DNA of 48,969 bases from Bacillus badius NBRC 15713 (lineage in GTDB: Bacteria; Bacillota; Bacilli; Bacillales; Domibacillaceae), in assembly GCF_001591605.1 (NCBI RefSeq), contig NZ_BCVF01000032.1, forward strand, positions 1 through 48,969. The letters are read 5' to 3'. The translations under genes and the position numbers were made by a program. This document shows, one piece after another, positions 31,574 through 39,211 of this stretch (within the stretch, counting starts at the first letter, position 1; each line of letters begins with the position of its first letter). Under the pieces are notes generated by a model, which ran no database searches, had not been told where the DNA came from, and saw only the letters and a list, made by a program, of their open reading frames with translations.

Positions 31574-31601
31574 TTGACACCTTTTTTTTTCGTAATATAA
31601 T
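31574..31601 (+). promoter_or_regulatory. yabR promoter (sigma-A), overlapping a weak terminator
   Basis: A consensus TTGACA (31574-31579) and TATAAT (31596-31601) are 16 bases apart. AAGGT and ACCTT flank the -35, with ten T after, which resembles a weak terminator for divIC. Confidence 0.8.
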
Positions 31602-31644
31602 AAAGGTTAAAGTTTGATCATTTCTAAGGAGGAACATTTTTTTT

Positions 31645-32097
31645 ATGTCAATCGAAGTAGGCAGCAAGTTACAAGGTAAAGTGACAGGGATCACTAAATT
31701 TGGAGCGTTTGTTGAACTGCCGGAAGGCTCAACAGGATTAGTACACATTAGTGAAGTGGCGGACAACTATGTAAAAGATATCAATGATCATTTGAAGGTC
31801 GGCGATGAAGTAGAAGTAAAAGTCATTAATGTGGAAAGTGATGGAAAGATTGGTCTATCCATCCGCAAGGCGAAAGACCAGCCGCAGCAGCAACAGCAAC
31901 AGCAGTCCTATCGTCCCCGTCCAAGAAACAATGATTACCGCTCTAAAGGACCAAGAGGAGGAGGAAACTATTCAGCTCCGAAAGAAAACTTTGAACAAAA
32001 AATGGCCCGCTTTCTGAAAGAAAGCGAAGATCGTCTGTCTACCTTGAAACGCCAAACAGAATCGCGCCGCGGCGGTAGAGGAGCGAAACGGGGTTAA
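31645..32097 (+). CDS. yabR: S1-domain RNA-binding protein YabR
   Basis: General-stress-type protein with one S1 RNA-binding domain (about residues 4-72, with GKVTGITKFGAFVELPEGSTGLVHIS). A low-complexity glutamine run (residues ~77-84) and Arg-, Gly- and Asn-rich segments follow, then a helical KMARFLKESEDRLSTLKRQ. Length 150 residues, longer than B. subtilis YabR as I remember it. Target RNA unknown. ATG at 31645 after AAGGAGGA. Confidence 0.92.
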   Translation: MSIEVGSKLQGKVTGITKFGAFVELPEGSTGLVHISEVADNYVKDINDHLKVGDEVEVKVINVESDGKIGLSIRKAKDQPQQQQQQQSYRPRPRNNDYRSKGPRGGGNYSAPKENFEQKMARFLKESEDRLSTLKRQTESRRGGRGAKRG

Positions 32098-32148
32098 TTG
32101 CTGTCTATTTAATTATATCTATGATCGGATCGGAAAACATTCAGCAGC

Positions 32149-32196
32149 AAAAACGGCTTTGCCCAGTTATAAGAACTGGGCAAAGCCGTTTTTTAT
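32149..32196 (+). terminator. yabR terminator
   Basis: A perfect 20-bp stem (32149-32168 with 32174-32193) around ATAAG, with T residues at its end. A second imperfect GC-rich hairpin (CCGTC/GACGG) follows near 32208-32231. Confidence 0.95.
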
Positions 32197-32294
32197 TAAC
32201 AGCCGTCTGTCGGGAGCCCCCGGCTGGACGGAAGAAGCTAAAAATGTGAATAATCCGAAACAATAGGCCAAAATATGCCACTAAATTCATAAAT

Positions 32295-32347
32295 AAAAAA
32301 CCAGATTTCAGACAGACCGCTTGGATCCTTTGAAATCTGGTTTTTTT
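32295..32347 (-). terminator. Bidirectional terminator of the tRNA pair
   Basis: CCAGATTTCA (32301-32310) pairs with TGAAATCTGG (32331-32340); A-tract and T-tract flank the stem on both sides, so it terminates the minus-strand tRNA transcript and any plus-strand read-through. Confidence 0.88.
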
Positions 32348-32352
32348 GCCGA

Positions 32353-32424
32353 TGACCCGTACGGGATTCGAACCCGTGTTACCGCCGTGAAAGGGCGGTG
32401 TCTTAACCGCTTGACCAACGGGCC
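32353..32424 (-). tRNA. tRNA-Glu (TTC)
   Basis: Cloverleaf on the minus strand, 72 nt. The acceptor begins GGCCCGT and pairs with ACGGGTC; the anticodon arm is CCGCC-CTTTCAC-GGCGG with anticodon TTC, and TTCGAAT is in the T loop. CCA is not encoded and must be added enzymatically. Nearly identical to B. subtilis tRNA-Glu in the matching position. Confidence 0.97.
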
Positions 32425-32492
32425 TTTTTCGTGAACAGCAGCGGCCGGCCCATAAATCGGCGCCGGCAACCGGCTGTATTGGCTTTTCTTAG

Positions 32493-32566
32493 TAGCGGCG
32501 GAGGGGATCGAACCCCCGACCTCACGGGTATGAACCGTACGCTCTAGCCAGCTGAGCTACACCGCC
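32493..32566 (-). tRNA. tRNA-Met (CAT, elongator)
   Basis: Minus-strand cloverleaf, 74 nt. Begins GGCGGTGTAGCTCAG and the anticodon loop TTCATAC gives CAT. The G1-T72 wobble pair and the D-loop match the elongator form rather than the initiator, which would lack that D-arm pattern and carry three G-C pairs in the anticodon stem. CCA is not encoded. Confidence 0.95.
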
Positions 32567-32597
32567 ATAATTGAAGTAGAATTGAAGCACAATGAAT

Positions 32598-32626
32598 ATA
32601 ATACTTAGGTTGCAAGCAATTGTCAA
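32598..32626 (-). promoter_or_regulatory. Promoter of the tRNA-Met/tRNA-Glu operon
   Basis: On the minus strand TTGACA (32626-32621) and TATTAT (32603-32598) are 17 bases apart, about 32 bases before tRNA-Met. Confidence 0.88.
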
Positions 32627-32722
32627 TTACTTTTTAATAGTTTATCAAAAATTATTTTATTCCGAGCCAATAAAAGGTCTGTATGCTCTCATCCGGCTGA
32701 TAAAAAAAGTGGCTTTTCTTGC

Positions 32723-32729
32723 TGTCGAA
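32723..32729 (+). promoter_or_regulatory. Spo0A box upstream of spoIIE
   Basis: A perfect TGTCGAA core lies 25 bases before the spoIIE -35. A second near-match, TGTCAAA on the minus strand, overlaps the -35 itself. This fits Spo0A activation of spoIIE. Confidence 0.6.
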
Positions 32730-32754
32730 CGTTTTTTTGAGAAGTCTTCTCTTT

Positions 32755-32787
32755 TTGACAAACTTTGAAAGCATTGTTTTGTATAAT
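32755..32787 (+). promoter_or_regulatory. spoIIE promoter with 21-base spacer
   Basis: TTGACA (32755-32760) and TATAAT (32782-32787) are perfect, yet 21 bases apart rather than 17. B. subtilis spoIIE has the same over-long spacing and needs Spo0A phosphate to activate sigma-A polymerase. Confidence 0.85.
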
Positions 32788-32820
32788 TGCGGCAAAGAAA
32801 CGTGGATGGGAGTTGTTAAC

Positions 32821-35316
32821 ATGGAGAAAGCGGAAAGAAGTTTGACGGAGCCGGTTAATCATGTGGCATTAGAGGAGACAAAGCTGGAGGTGTTTAAAGG
32901 GGTAAAGCAGGTTTTCGGCCATTTGCAGGTGCTGCTGCTTGAAAAAGGCTTTATCTTGCTTATTATTGGGTTTTTATTGGGACGGGCTTTAATCCTTTCT
33001 CATTTAACCCCGTTCGGCCTTCCTTTTTTCGCAGCTGCTTTTATGCTGCGGCGCGATTGTGCTCCACTTGCTTTAATTGGTTTGCTTGCAGGATCTTTAA
33101 CCTTGTCCATTGAGCAAATGAGTTATTCCTTTTTTTCGATCGCCGTGTTCCTAGTTGTCTATCGAATGTTGAAAAATTTCCATAAGGAAGATGCTGTGTC
33201 ACTGCCGTTCTTTGTATTCTTTACGGTCTTGGCGGTAAAAACTGCATTTTCCTATTTTCAAAGCGGCCAGCAGTTTGCTCCTTATGATGTACTGATGGCT
33301 GCCATTGAATCCTCCCTGGCATTCGTGCTCACTCTTATCTTTATGCAGAGCATACCTTTTCTATCACTGAAAAAAAGGATAAAGGCATTAAAAACCGAAG
33401 AAATTGTCAGTTTAATTATTATGCTTGCTTCCATCACGTCCGGTACGATTGGCTGGACGCTTTACGGTTTATCCATTGAACATATTTTTTCGAGGTATTT
33501 AGTGTTAATCTTCTCATTTATCTCAGGAGCGGCTGTCGGTTCTACTGTTGGCGTCGTCACTGGGCTGATTTTCAGCCTTGCCAGTGTGTCCAGCTTTTTT
33601 CAAATGAGCTTGCTGGCTTTTGCCGGCTTGCTTGGCGGATTATTAAAGGAATGGCGAAAAGCGGGCGCAGCCGGCGGACTGCTGATTGCTACATTACTGG
33701 CTGGCATGTACGGAGAACAGGGAATACCTCTTATGCAAACATTATACGAATCGCTGGCAGCGGTTGCGCTGTTATTTTTGACACCGAAAATTGTTACTGA
33801 CCAGCTGGCCAAGCTTATACCCGGCACAGCCGAGCACTCCAATGAGCAACAGCAATATTTGCGCAAGATGCGAGACGTCACAGCGAATAGAGTAGAGCAG
33901 TTTTCTGAAGTATTCCAGGCTTTATCCAAAAGCTTTTCCCAATATAACATTGAAGCATTGGATAATTATGAAGAACGGGAGCTGGATATGTTTTTGAGCC
34001 ATGTCACTGAAAAGACCTGCCAGACCTGCTTTAAAAAAGAGCAATGCTGGACGAAAAACTTTCATCAAACCTATCACTTAATGAAGGATGTGCTTTGCGA
34101 GCTTGATGAAGGCCAAGCCGGATTGACACAAAGGCTGTCGCGGGAGCTCGATGCCCATTGCTTCCGGCCTGGACGGGTAGAGGAAGCGATCAAGCAGCAG
34201 TTAACATATTATCAAGCAAATCAAAAGCTGAAAAAGCAGGTGCATGACAGCCGCAAGCTTGTAGCCGAACAGCTTCGCGGCGTTTCAGAAGTCATGAGTG
34301 ACTTTGCCGAGGAAATTCAGCGGGAACGGGAAAATCATTATAACCAAGAAGAACAAATATTAGAAGCGATCGAAGCGTTTGGTTTGGAAATTGAATATGT
34401 GGATATATACAGCTTGCAAAAAAGCAATGTAGATATTGAGATTTGTCTTCCGTTTACTTATAACAGCCATGGAGAATGCCAAAAGGTGATCGCTCCGATG
34501 CTGTCAGATATTTTGGGTGACAATGTCATTGTGCATAAAGAAGAATGTGAGGGCGGTCCTGCCGGTGTCTGCCATGTTGTTTTCCGGTCCGCGAAAGCGT
34601 TTGCTGTCACTACAGGGGCAGCCCACGCGGCCAAAGGAGGCGGATTAGTGTCCGGAGACAGTTATTCCACCATTGAACTGGGGGCAGGAAAGTATGCTGT
34701 TGCGATCAGCGACGGAATGGGGAATGGGGAAAGGGCTCATTATGAAAGCCATGAAACACTCCGGCTGCTGCAGCAAATTTTAAAGTCAGGCATCGAAGAG
34801 AAGGTTGCTATTAAATCAGTCAATTCCATCCTTTCTCTGCGGACAACTGACGAAATTTTCTCAACTCTTGACTTAGTCATCATTGACCTGCAGGATGCCG
34901 TTGCCAACTTTTTGAAGGTAGGCTCCACCCCAAGCTTCATTAAGCGGGGCAATAAAATTATGAAGATAGAGGCGAGCAATTTGCCGATCGGTATTTTACA
35001 GGAATTTGAAGTAGATGTAGTGAGTGAGCAGCTAAAGTCCGGAGATTTAATTATTATGATGAGTGACGGCATCTTTGAAGGGCCGAAAAATGTAGAGAAC
35101 AAGGATTTGTGGATGAAAAGAAAAATACAGGAAATGGAAACGGATGATCCGCAGATGATTGCTGATCTTTTGATTGAAGAGGTGATCCGGACAAGGTCCG
35201 GGGAAATTGAAGACGATATGACGGTAGTGGTAGCGAAGGTAGAACACAACTTGCCGAAATGGACATCTATCCCGATGCAGTTCGGCTTTTCAAAAAAGAA
35301 AAAGAAAATTTCTTGA
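32821..35316 (+). CDS. spoIIE: Stage II sporulation protein E, PP2C phosphatase
   Basis: Dephosphorylates SpoIIAA to release sigma-F in the forespore, and interacts with FtsZ and DivIVA at the polar septum. The 831-residue protein has about ten transmembrane segments (residues ~35-330), a central regulatory region with a conserved cysteine cluster (CQTCFKKEQC), and a C-terminal PP2C domain whose metal-binding Asp is D631 in SDGMGNG, plus MSDGIFEGPKN and EDDMTVVV. ATG at 32821 after GGGAG. Controlled by the 21-base-spacer promoter and Spo0A. Confidence 0.97.
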   Translation: MEKAERSLTEPVNHVALEETKLEVFKGVKQVFGHLQVLLLEKGFILLIIGFLLGRALILSHLTPFGLPFFAAAFMLRRDCAPLALIGLLAGSLTLSIEQMSYSFFSIAVFLVVYRMLKNFHKEDAVSLPFFVFFTVLAVKTAFSYFQSGQQFAPYDVLMAAIESSLAFVLTLIFMQSIPFLSLKKRIKALKTEEIVSLIIMLASITSGTIGWTLYGLSIEHIFSRYLVLIFSFISGAAVGSTVGVVTGLIFSLASVSSFFQMSLLAFAGLLGGLLKEWRKAGAAGGLLIATLLAGMYGEQGIPLMQTLYESLAAVALLFLTPKIVTDQLAKLIPGTAEHSNEQQQYLRKMRDVTANRVEQFSEVFQALSKSFSQYNIEALDNYEERELDMFLSHVTEKTCQTCFKKEQCWTKNFHQTYHLMKDVLCELDEGQAGLTQRLSRELDAHCFRPGRVEEAIKQQLTYYQANQKLKKQVHDSRKLVAEQLRGVSEVMSDFAEEIQRERENHYNQEEQILEAIEAFGLEIEYVDIYSLQKSNVDIEICLPFTYNSHGECQKVIAPMLSDILGDNVIVHKEECEGGPAGVCHVVFRSAKAFAVTTGAAHAAKGGGLVSGDSYSTIELGAGKYAVAISDGMGNGERAHYESHETLRLLQQILKSGIEEKVAIKSVNSILSLRTTDEIFSTLDLVIIDLQDAVANFLKVGSTPSFIKRGNKIMKIEASNLPIGILQEFEVDVVSEQLKSGDLIIMMSDGIFEGPKNVENKDLWMKRKIQEMETDDPQMIADLLIEEVIRTRSGEIEDDMTVVVAKVEHNLPKWTSIPMQFGFSKKKKKIS

Positions 35317-35400
35317 GGGAAGGGGTTTGGGCTTTTATTCAAGTATAATTTTTCCTCTTTCTGGCGAGGCTGAAGATAACTCGTTAAGGTTGGAGGGGTT

Positions 35401-36138
35401 ATGATGAATCAAGGAACGATCAAGCAAATTTTATTGTTGACAGACGGCTGCTCAAATCATGGGGAAGATCCGGTTGCCATGGCTGCTCTAGCAAGGGAAC
35501 AGGGGATTACTGTGAATGTTATTGGAATTATAGATGATGATGCCGCAGATCAGCGCGGACTTCAGGAAATTGATCAGATTGCTTTATCAGGAGGCGGCAT
35601 TAGCCAGACGGTTTGTGCTAAGCAGCTATCTCACACTGTTCAAATGGTCACAAGGCAAGCAATGACTCAAACCTTGCAAGGGGTAGTGAACGAACAGTTA
35701 AAGAAAATATTGCATAAGGAAACAGAGCTGGATGAATTGCCCCCTGATACCCGCGGCGAAGTGATGGAGGTAGTGGATGAGCTGGGTGAAACAGCCAACT
35801 TGGAGGTGCTGATTTTAGTTGATACGAGTGCCAGCATGAAAAGCAAGCTGCCGACAGTGAAGGAGGCGCTTCTCGACTTATCGCTAAGCATGAATGCCAG
35901 AATGGGAAGCAGCCGCTTCTCCTTATGGATATTTCCCGGGAAAAGAAAAGATACGGAGCAGCTGCTTGATTGGACGCCGCAGCTGGATTCACTAACATCT
36001 ATGTTTTCAAAGCTGTCTCCCGGCGGGTTAACACCGACGGGTCCAGCGATTCGTGAAGCTATTTCCCGTTTCCAAACGAAGCGAAGCAGGAAAGGCTGGT
36101 TGTCAGGCGATGATGAATACATCGAAAAATCAGTTTAA
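35401..36138 (+). CDS. yabS: YabS, von Willebrand A-like protein with permuted order
   Basis: Protein of unknown function (245 aa) in the conserved spoIIE-yabS-yabT cluster. The N-terminal third (LLLTDGCSNHGEDPVAMAAL, GITVNVIGI, IALSGGGIS) reads like the C-terminal half of a vWA domain. The C-terminal part begins LILVDTSASMKSK, the MIDAS DxSxS of the N-terminal half, and contains LTPTGPA with the MIDAS Thr near residue 210. So it looks like a circularly permuted vWA fold. ATG after GGAGGGG. The 3' end overlaps yabT by 29 bases. Confidence 0.85.
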   Translation: MMNQGTIKQILLLTDGCSNHGEDPVAMAALAREQGITVNVIGIIDDDAADQRGLQEIDQIALSGGGISQTVCAKQLSHTVQMVTRQAMTQTLQGVVNEQLKKILHKETELDELPPDTRGEVMEVVDELGETANLEVLILVDTSASMKSKLPTVKEALLDLSLSMNARMGSSRFSLWIFPGKRKDTEQLLDWTPQLDSLTSMFSKLSPGGLTPTGPAIREAISRFQTKRSRKGWLSGDDEYIEKSV

Positions 36139-37075
36139 TATTAGCCGAGGGACGGTCATACACGGCAAATGGCACAAGCAAGCTTATTTAGTGGAACGGA
36201 TGATCGGCCAGGGAGCTGCTGGTACAGTGTATTTAGTGAATGGAGCGTCTGGAGCAGCAGCGCTCAAGTTCAGCAATCCATTATCTATCACGGCTGAAAT
36301 GAACGTTTTGAAGGCGTTTGCTAAGGTCCAGGGGTCTTCCCTTGGACCTTCTTTGTTAGATGCTGATGACTGGGAAAGCAGCTGGGGGGTACATCCTTTT
36401 TATGTAATGGAGTACATACAAGGACCGACATTATCCGATTTTGTCCAGGCAAGGGGGACCTCGTGGATTGGCGTCCTGCTGTTGCAGCTCCTCGAAAATC
36501 TGCAAACTCTTCATGAGGCTGGCTGGATATTTGGCGATATTAAGCCTGACAATTTAATTGTATCTGGACCGCCGTATGCTCTTCGCTGTGTAGATGTTGG
36601 CGGAACGACAAAAATGGGGAGAGCGGTGAAGGAGTATACAGAGTTTTTTGACAGAGGTTATTGGCGTGCCGGTTCCCGAAAAGCAGAGCCCTCCTATGAT
36701 TTATTTGCTGCTGCCATGGTGGCCATCAACCTGGCTTATCCGCAAAGATTCGCACGAAGCGAAGCCGGGGTAAAGCAGTTGGAGGAGAAAGTCAGGCAAA
36801 AGAAAGAGCTGGAGGCGATGGCTCCTGTACTGATTAAATCACTGCAGGGCAAATATGCTGATGCAGGGACCATGCGTAAAGAATTGCTGGCCGCCCTCAG
36901 CAGCGAGGCCAAGAAAAGCGAGCCGGCAAAGAGGAGATCTCCCAGCCGCCAAAGCAGCGGCCGTGCGTCGCTTCAGCAGCAGAAGAGAAAAAGACAAGGG
37001 CTATATACCGTCACTCTCATTTTATTTGTAGCTGTCGTCTATGTTTTATATGTGCTGACAGAGTTGCTTGTGTGA
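36110..37075 (+). CDS. yabT: Serine/threonine kinase YabT
   Basis: Hanks-type kinase of the sporulation septum; in B. subtilis it is DNA-activated, phosphorylates RecA and affects spore development. In the 321-residue product the glycine loop is IGQGAAGTVYL (32-42) with ATP-anchoring K53. The catalytic HRD is FGD (141-143, GDIKPDN following) and the DFG is DVG (162-164). A basic linker (KSEPAKRRSPSRQSSGRA) precedes one C-terminal membrane span (~298-319). No extracellular domain follows. Start inside yabS; either of two adjacent ATG codons at 36110. Confidence 0.93.
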   Translation: MMNTSKNQFNISRGTVIHGKWHKQAYLVERMIGQGAAGTVYLVNGASGAAALKFSNPLSITAEMNVLKAFAKVQGSSLGPSLLDADDWESSWGVHPFYVMEYIQGPTLSDFVQARGTSWIGVLLLQLLENLQTLHEAGWIFGDIKPDNLIVSGPPYALRCVDVGGTTKMGRAVKEYTEFFDRGYWRAGSRKAEPSYDLFAAAMVAINLAYPQRFARSEAGVKQLEEKVRQKKELEAMAPVLIKSLQGKYADAGTMRKELLAALSSEAKKSEPAKRRSPSRQSSGRASLQQQKRKRQGLYTVTLILFVAVVYVLYVLTELLV

Positions 37076-37090
37076 TTTCGGGGCTTCCTT

Positions 37091-37120
37091 TTGTTTAGTC
37101 ACTTCAGAAAGTGTTAATAT
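37091..37120 (+). promoter_or_regulatory. tilS promoter (sigma-A)
   Basis: TTGTTT (37091-37096) and TAATAT (37115-37120) with 18 bases between and TGT before the -10 (extended -10). The tilS start is 31 bases downstream. Confidence 0.55.
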
Positions 37121-37150
37121 AGTCAGTAAAAAAGAGCAGGATGAGGAACA

Positions 37151-38530
37151 ATGCTGACATATGAAGAGAACGTCAAACAATTTATTAATCGGCATCAGCT
37201 AATCGGCCAAGGCGACAAGGTGGCTGTCGGTGTGTCGGGAGGCCCGGATTCATTGTCCTTGCTTTCTTACTTGGCAAACAAGCGCAAAGAGTGGCAAATC
37301 GAGGTGTTCGCTCTTCATTTGGATCATATGTTTAGGGGGGAAGAGTCTTACCGGGAATTAAAGTTTGTTGAACAGTTTTGCCAAAGCAGAGACATTCCTT
37401 TTTATGCGGAAAGAATCCAGATTGAGAAGCAAATGAAAGAGACGGGAGGAAGCTTGCAGGAGGTGTCAAGGCGCGTGCGCTACCGCTTTTTCGAGAGAGG
37501 GCTTGAGCACTTTTCGGCCGATAAATTGGCTCTCGCTCACCACGGTGATGACCAAGTAGAGACAGTGACAATGCAATTAGTAAAGGGAGCCGGCAGCCGT
37601 ACAGGCATCCCTGTCCGAAGGCCTTTAGGCAAATGGGAGGTGGTTCGGCCGCTTCTATATGTAAACAAAGAGATGATTGAGGAGTACTGTTTACACTACG
37701 AGCTTGATCCGCGTCGGGATCCGAGCAATGAGAAGCCCATTTATACCCGTAATCGCTTCCGCTCTGAGCTGCTTCCTTTTTTCAAGCAGGAAAATCGCAA
37801 AGTTCATGAGCATTTCCAAAGGTTCAGTGAAGAACTGTCTGAAGACAATCAGTTTCTGGAAGATTTAACAAGGGAAAAACTGCATAATATATGGCAAAAG
37901 GATGACAGCGGTTGTTCCCTCAAAGTTGAGGCTTTTCGGTCAATGCCTTTGCCTTTACAAAAAAGAGCGATTCATCTAATATTAAACTATCTTTACAAAG
38001 GAAAAAATCCCTTCTCTTTCGTACATATCCAACAGATTTTACACCTTTTAATGGAAGACAAATCCTCATGGAAACTGGACTTGCCTCATGGGTTAAAAGT
38101 CTGCAGGGAATATCAATTTTGTATTTTCACATTTAATATTCCGGATAAAAAAGAATATGTGTTTAAACTGGATGAAGGAGACCGGATCACCTGGCCATAT
38201 GGAGGCCAGTTTGCACTGGCTGATCAACTTCCTGAAGCCACAGCTGCATACGAGTATATGATCCTTAATGATAAAGTCAAGCGTCCGCTTTATATCCGTA
38301 CAAGGCGAACAGGCGATAAAATCCAGCCGAAAGGGATGGAGGGCTCAAAAAAGCTGAAAGACTTATTCATTGATGAGAAAGTTGTCCCCGCCAAGCGTGA
38401 TCAATGGCCAATTGTAACAGATAGCGAGGGGAAACTGCTCTGGGTGCCCGGACTGAAGAGGTCCAGGCATGAAGAAACAAGCTCTGCTGGCAACCATTTA
38501 ATATTAATTTATATACGCAATCACTTCTAG
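37151..38530 (+). CDS. tilS: tRNA(Ile)-lysidine synthetase
   Basis: Converts C34 of tRNA-Ile(CAT) to lysidine, which changes both codon reading and charging; essential. The 459-residue protein has the PP-loop SGGPDSLSLL near residues 29-38, a following LDHMFRGEES, and the C-terminal RNA-binding domain with RTRRTGDKIQPKGMEGSKKLKDL-type sequence near 385. Start ATG after GAGGAACA. hprT follows 12 bases later; the pair is cotranscribed in Bacillaceae. Confidence 0.95.
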   Translation: MLTYEENVKQFINRHQLIGQGDKVAVGVSGGPDSLSLLSYLANKRKEWQIEVFALHLDHMFRGEESYRELKFVEQFCQSRDIPFYAERIQIEKQMKETGGSLQEVSRRVRYRFFERGLEHFSADKLALAHHGDDQVETVTMQLVKGAGSRTGIPVRRPLGKWEVVRPLLYVNKEMIEEYCLHYELDPRRDPSNEKPIYTRNRFRSELLPFFKQENRKVHEHFQRFSEELSEDNQFLEDLTREKLHNIWQKDDSGCSLKVEAFRSMPLPLQKRAIHLILNYLYKGKNPFSFVHIQQILHLLMEDKSSWKLDLPHGLKVCREYQFCIFTFNIPDKKEYVFKLDEGDRITWPYGGQFALADQLPEATAAYEYMILNDKVKRPLYIRTRRTGDKIQPKGMEGSKKLKDLFIDEKVVPAKRDQWPIVTDSEGKLLWVPGLKRSRHEETSSAGNHLILIYIRNHF

Positions 38531-38542
38531 GAGGCTAACAAA

Positions 38543-39097
38543 TTGTTAAACCAGGATATCGAGAAAGTACTCATTACTGAGGAAGAAATTCAAGAGAAAA
38601 TTAAAGAGCTCGGTCTTGAACTCACAGAGGAGTATAAAGATAAGTTTCCCCTTGTTATTGGAGTTTTAAAAGGAGCTATGCCTTTCATGGCAGACTTGAT
38701 TAAGCGAATGGATACTTATTTGGAAATGGACTTTATGGATGTTTCCAGCTACGGCCGTTCAACCACTTCATCCGGAGAAGTAAAAATTGTAAAGGATCTG
38801 GATACATCTGTTGAAGGTCGGGATATACTCATTATTGAGGACATTATTGACAGCGGCTTGACATTAAGCTATCTTGTGGAGCTTTTCCGTTACCGAAAAG
38901 CAAAGTCCATTAAGATTGTGACATTGTTAGATAAGCCGACAGGCAGAAAGGCGAAGATTAAAGCTGACATAGTTGGATTTAATGTGCCTGATGCCTTTGT
39001 TGTAGGCTATGGCCTTGATTATGCAGAAAGATACCGGAATCTTCCTTATATCGGTGTGTTGAAGCCGGAAGTATACACGAAAGCGGATAACGAATAA
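38543..39097 (+). CDS. hprT: Hypoxanthine phosphoribosyltransferase
   Basis: Salvages hypoxanthine and guanine with PRPP; in B. subtilis HprT also binds ppGpp and interacts with TilS and FtsH regulation. The 184-residue protein includes the PRPP loop [14 protein letters not shown] near residue 92 and the [11 protein letters not shown] flexible loop near residue 70. TTG start after GGAGGC. Sits between tilS and ftsH as usual. Confidence 0.95.
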   Translation: MLNQDIEKVLITEEEIQEKIKELGLELTEEYKDKFPLVIGVLKGAMPFMADLIKRMDTYLEMDFMDVSSYGRSTTSSGEVKIVKDLDTSVEGRDILIIEDIIDSGLTLSYLVELFRYRKAKSIKIVTLLDKPTGRKAKIKADIVGFNVPDAFVVGYGLDYAERYRNLPYIGVLKPEVYTKADNE

Positions 39098-39145
39098 GAA
39101 AGGTTGATCACCATACATGAATAGGCCGATCCGCATGTCAAATAG

Positions 39146-39175
39146 TTGTAATGCCAAGATTTTCTATGATAGTAT
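39146..39175 (+). promoter_or_regulatory. Possible ftsH promoter (sigma-A)
   Basis: TTGTAA (39146-39151) and TAGTAT (39170-39175) with an 18-base gap and TGA before the -10. Confidence 0.45.
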
Positions 39176-39211
39176 TGAATACAGTATTTTTACCGTGGGA
39201 GGAGGTAAGGG

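Noticed and set aside
32194-32294. Possible small gene or RNA between yabR and the tRNA terminator
   Set aside because: Only an imperfect GC-rich hairpin near 32208-32231 is visible; no start codon with ribosome site and no promoter.
34740-35342. 200-codon minus-strand frame within spoIIE
   Set aside because: Antisense to the conserved phosphatase domain; serine-rich composition typical of a reverse-frame artefact.
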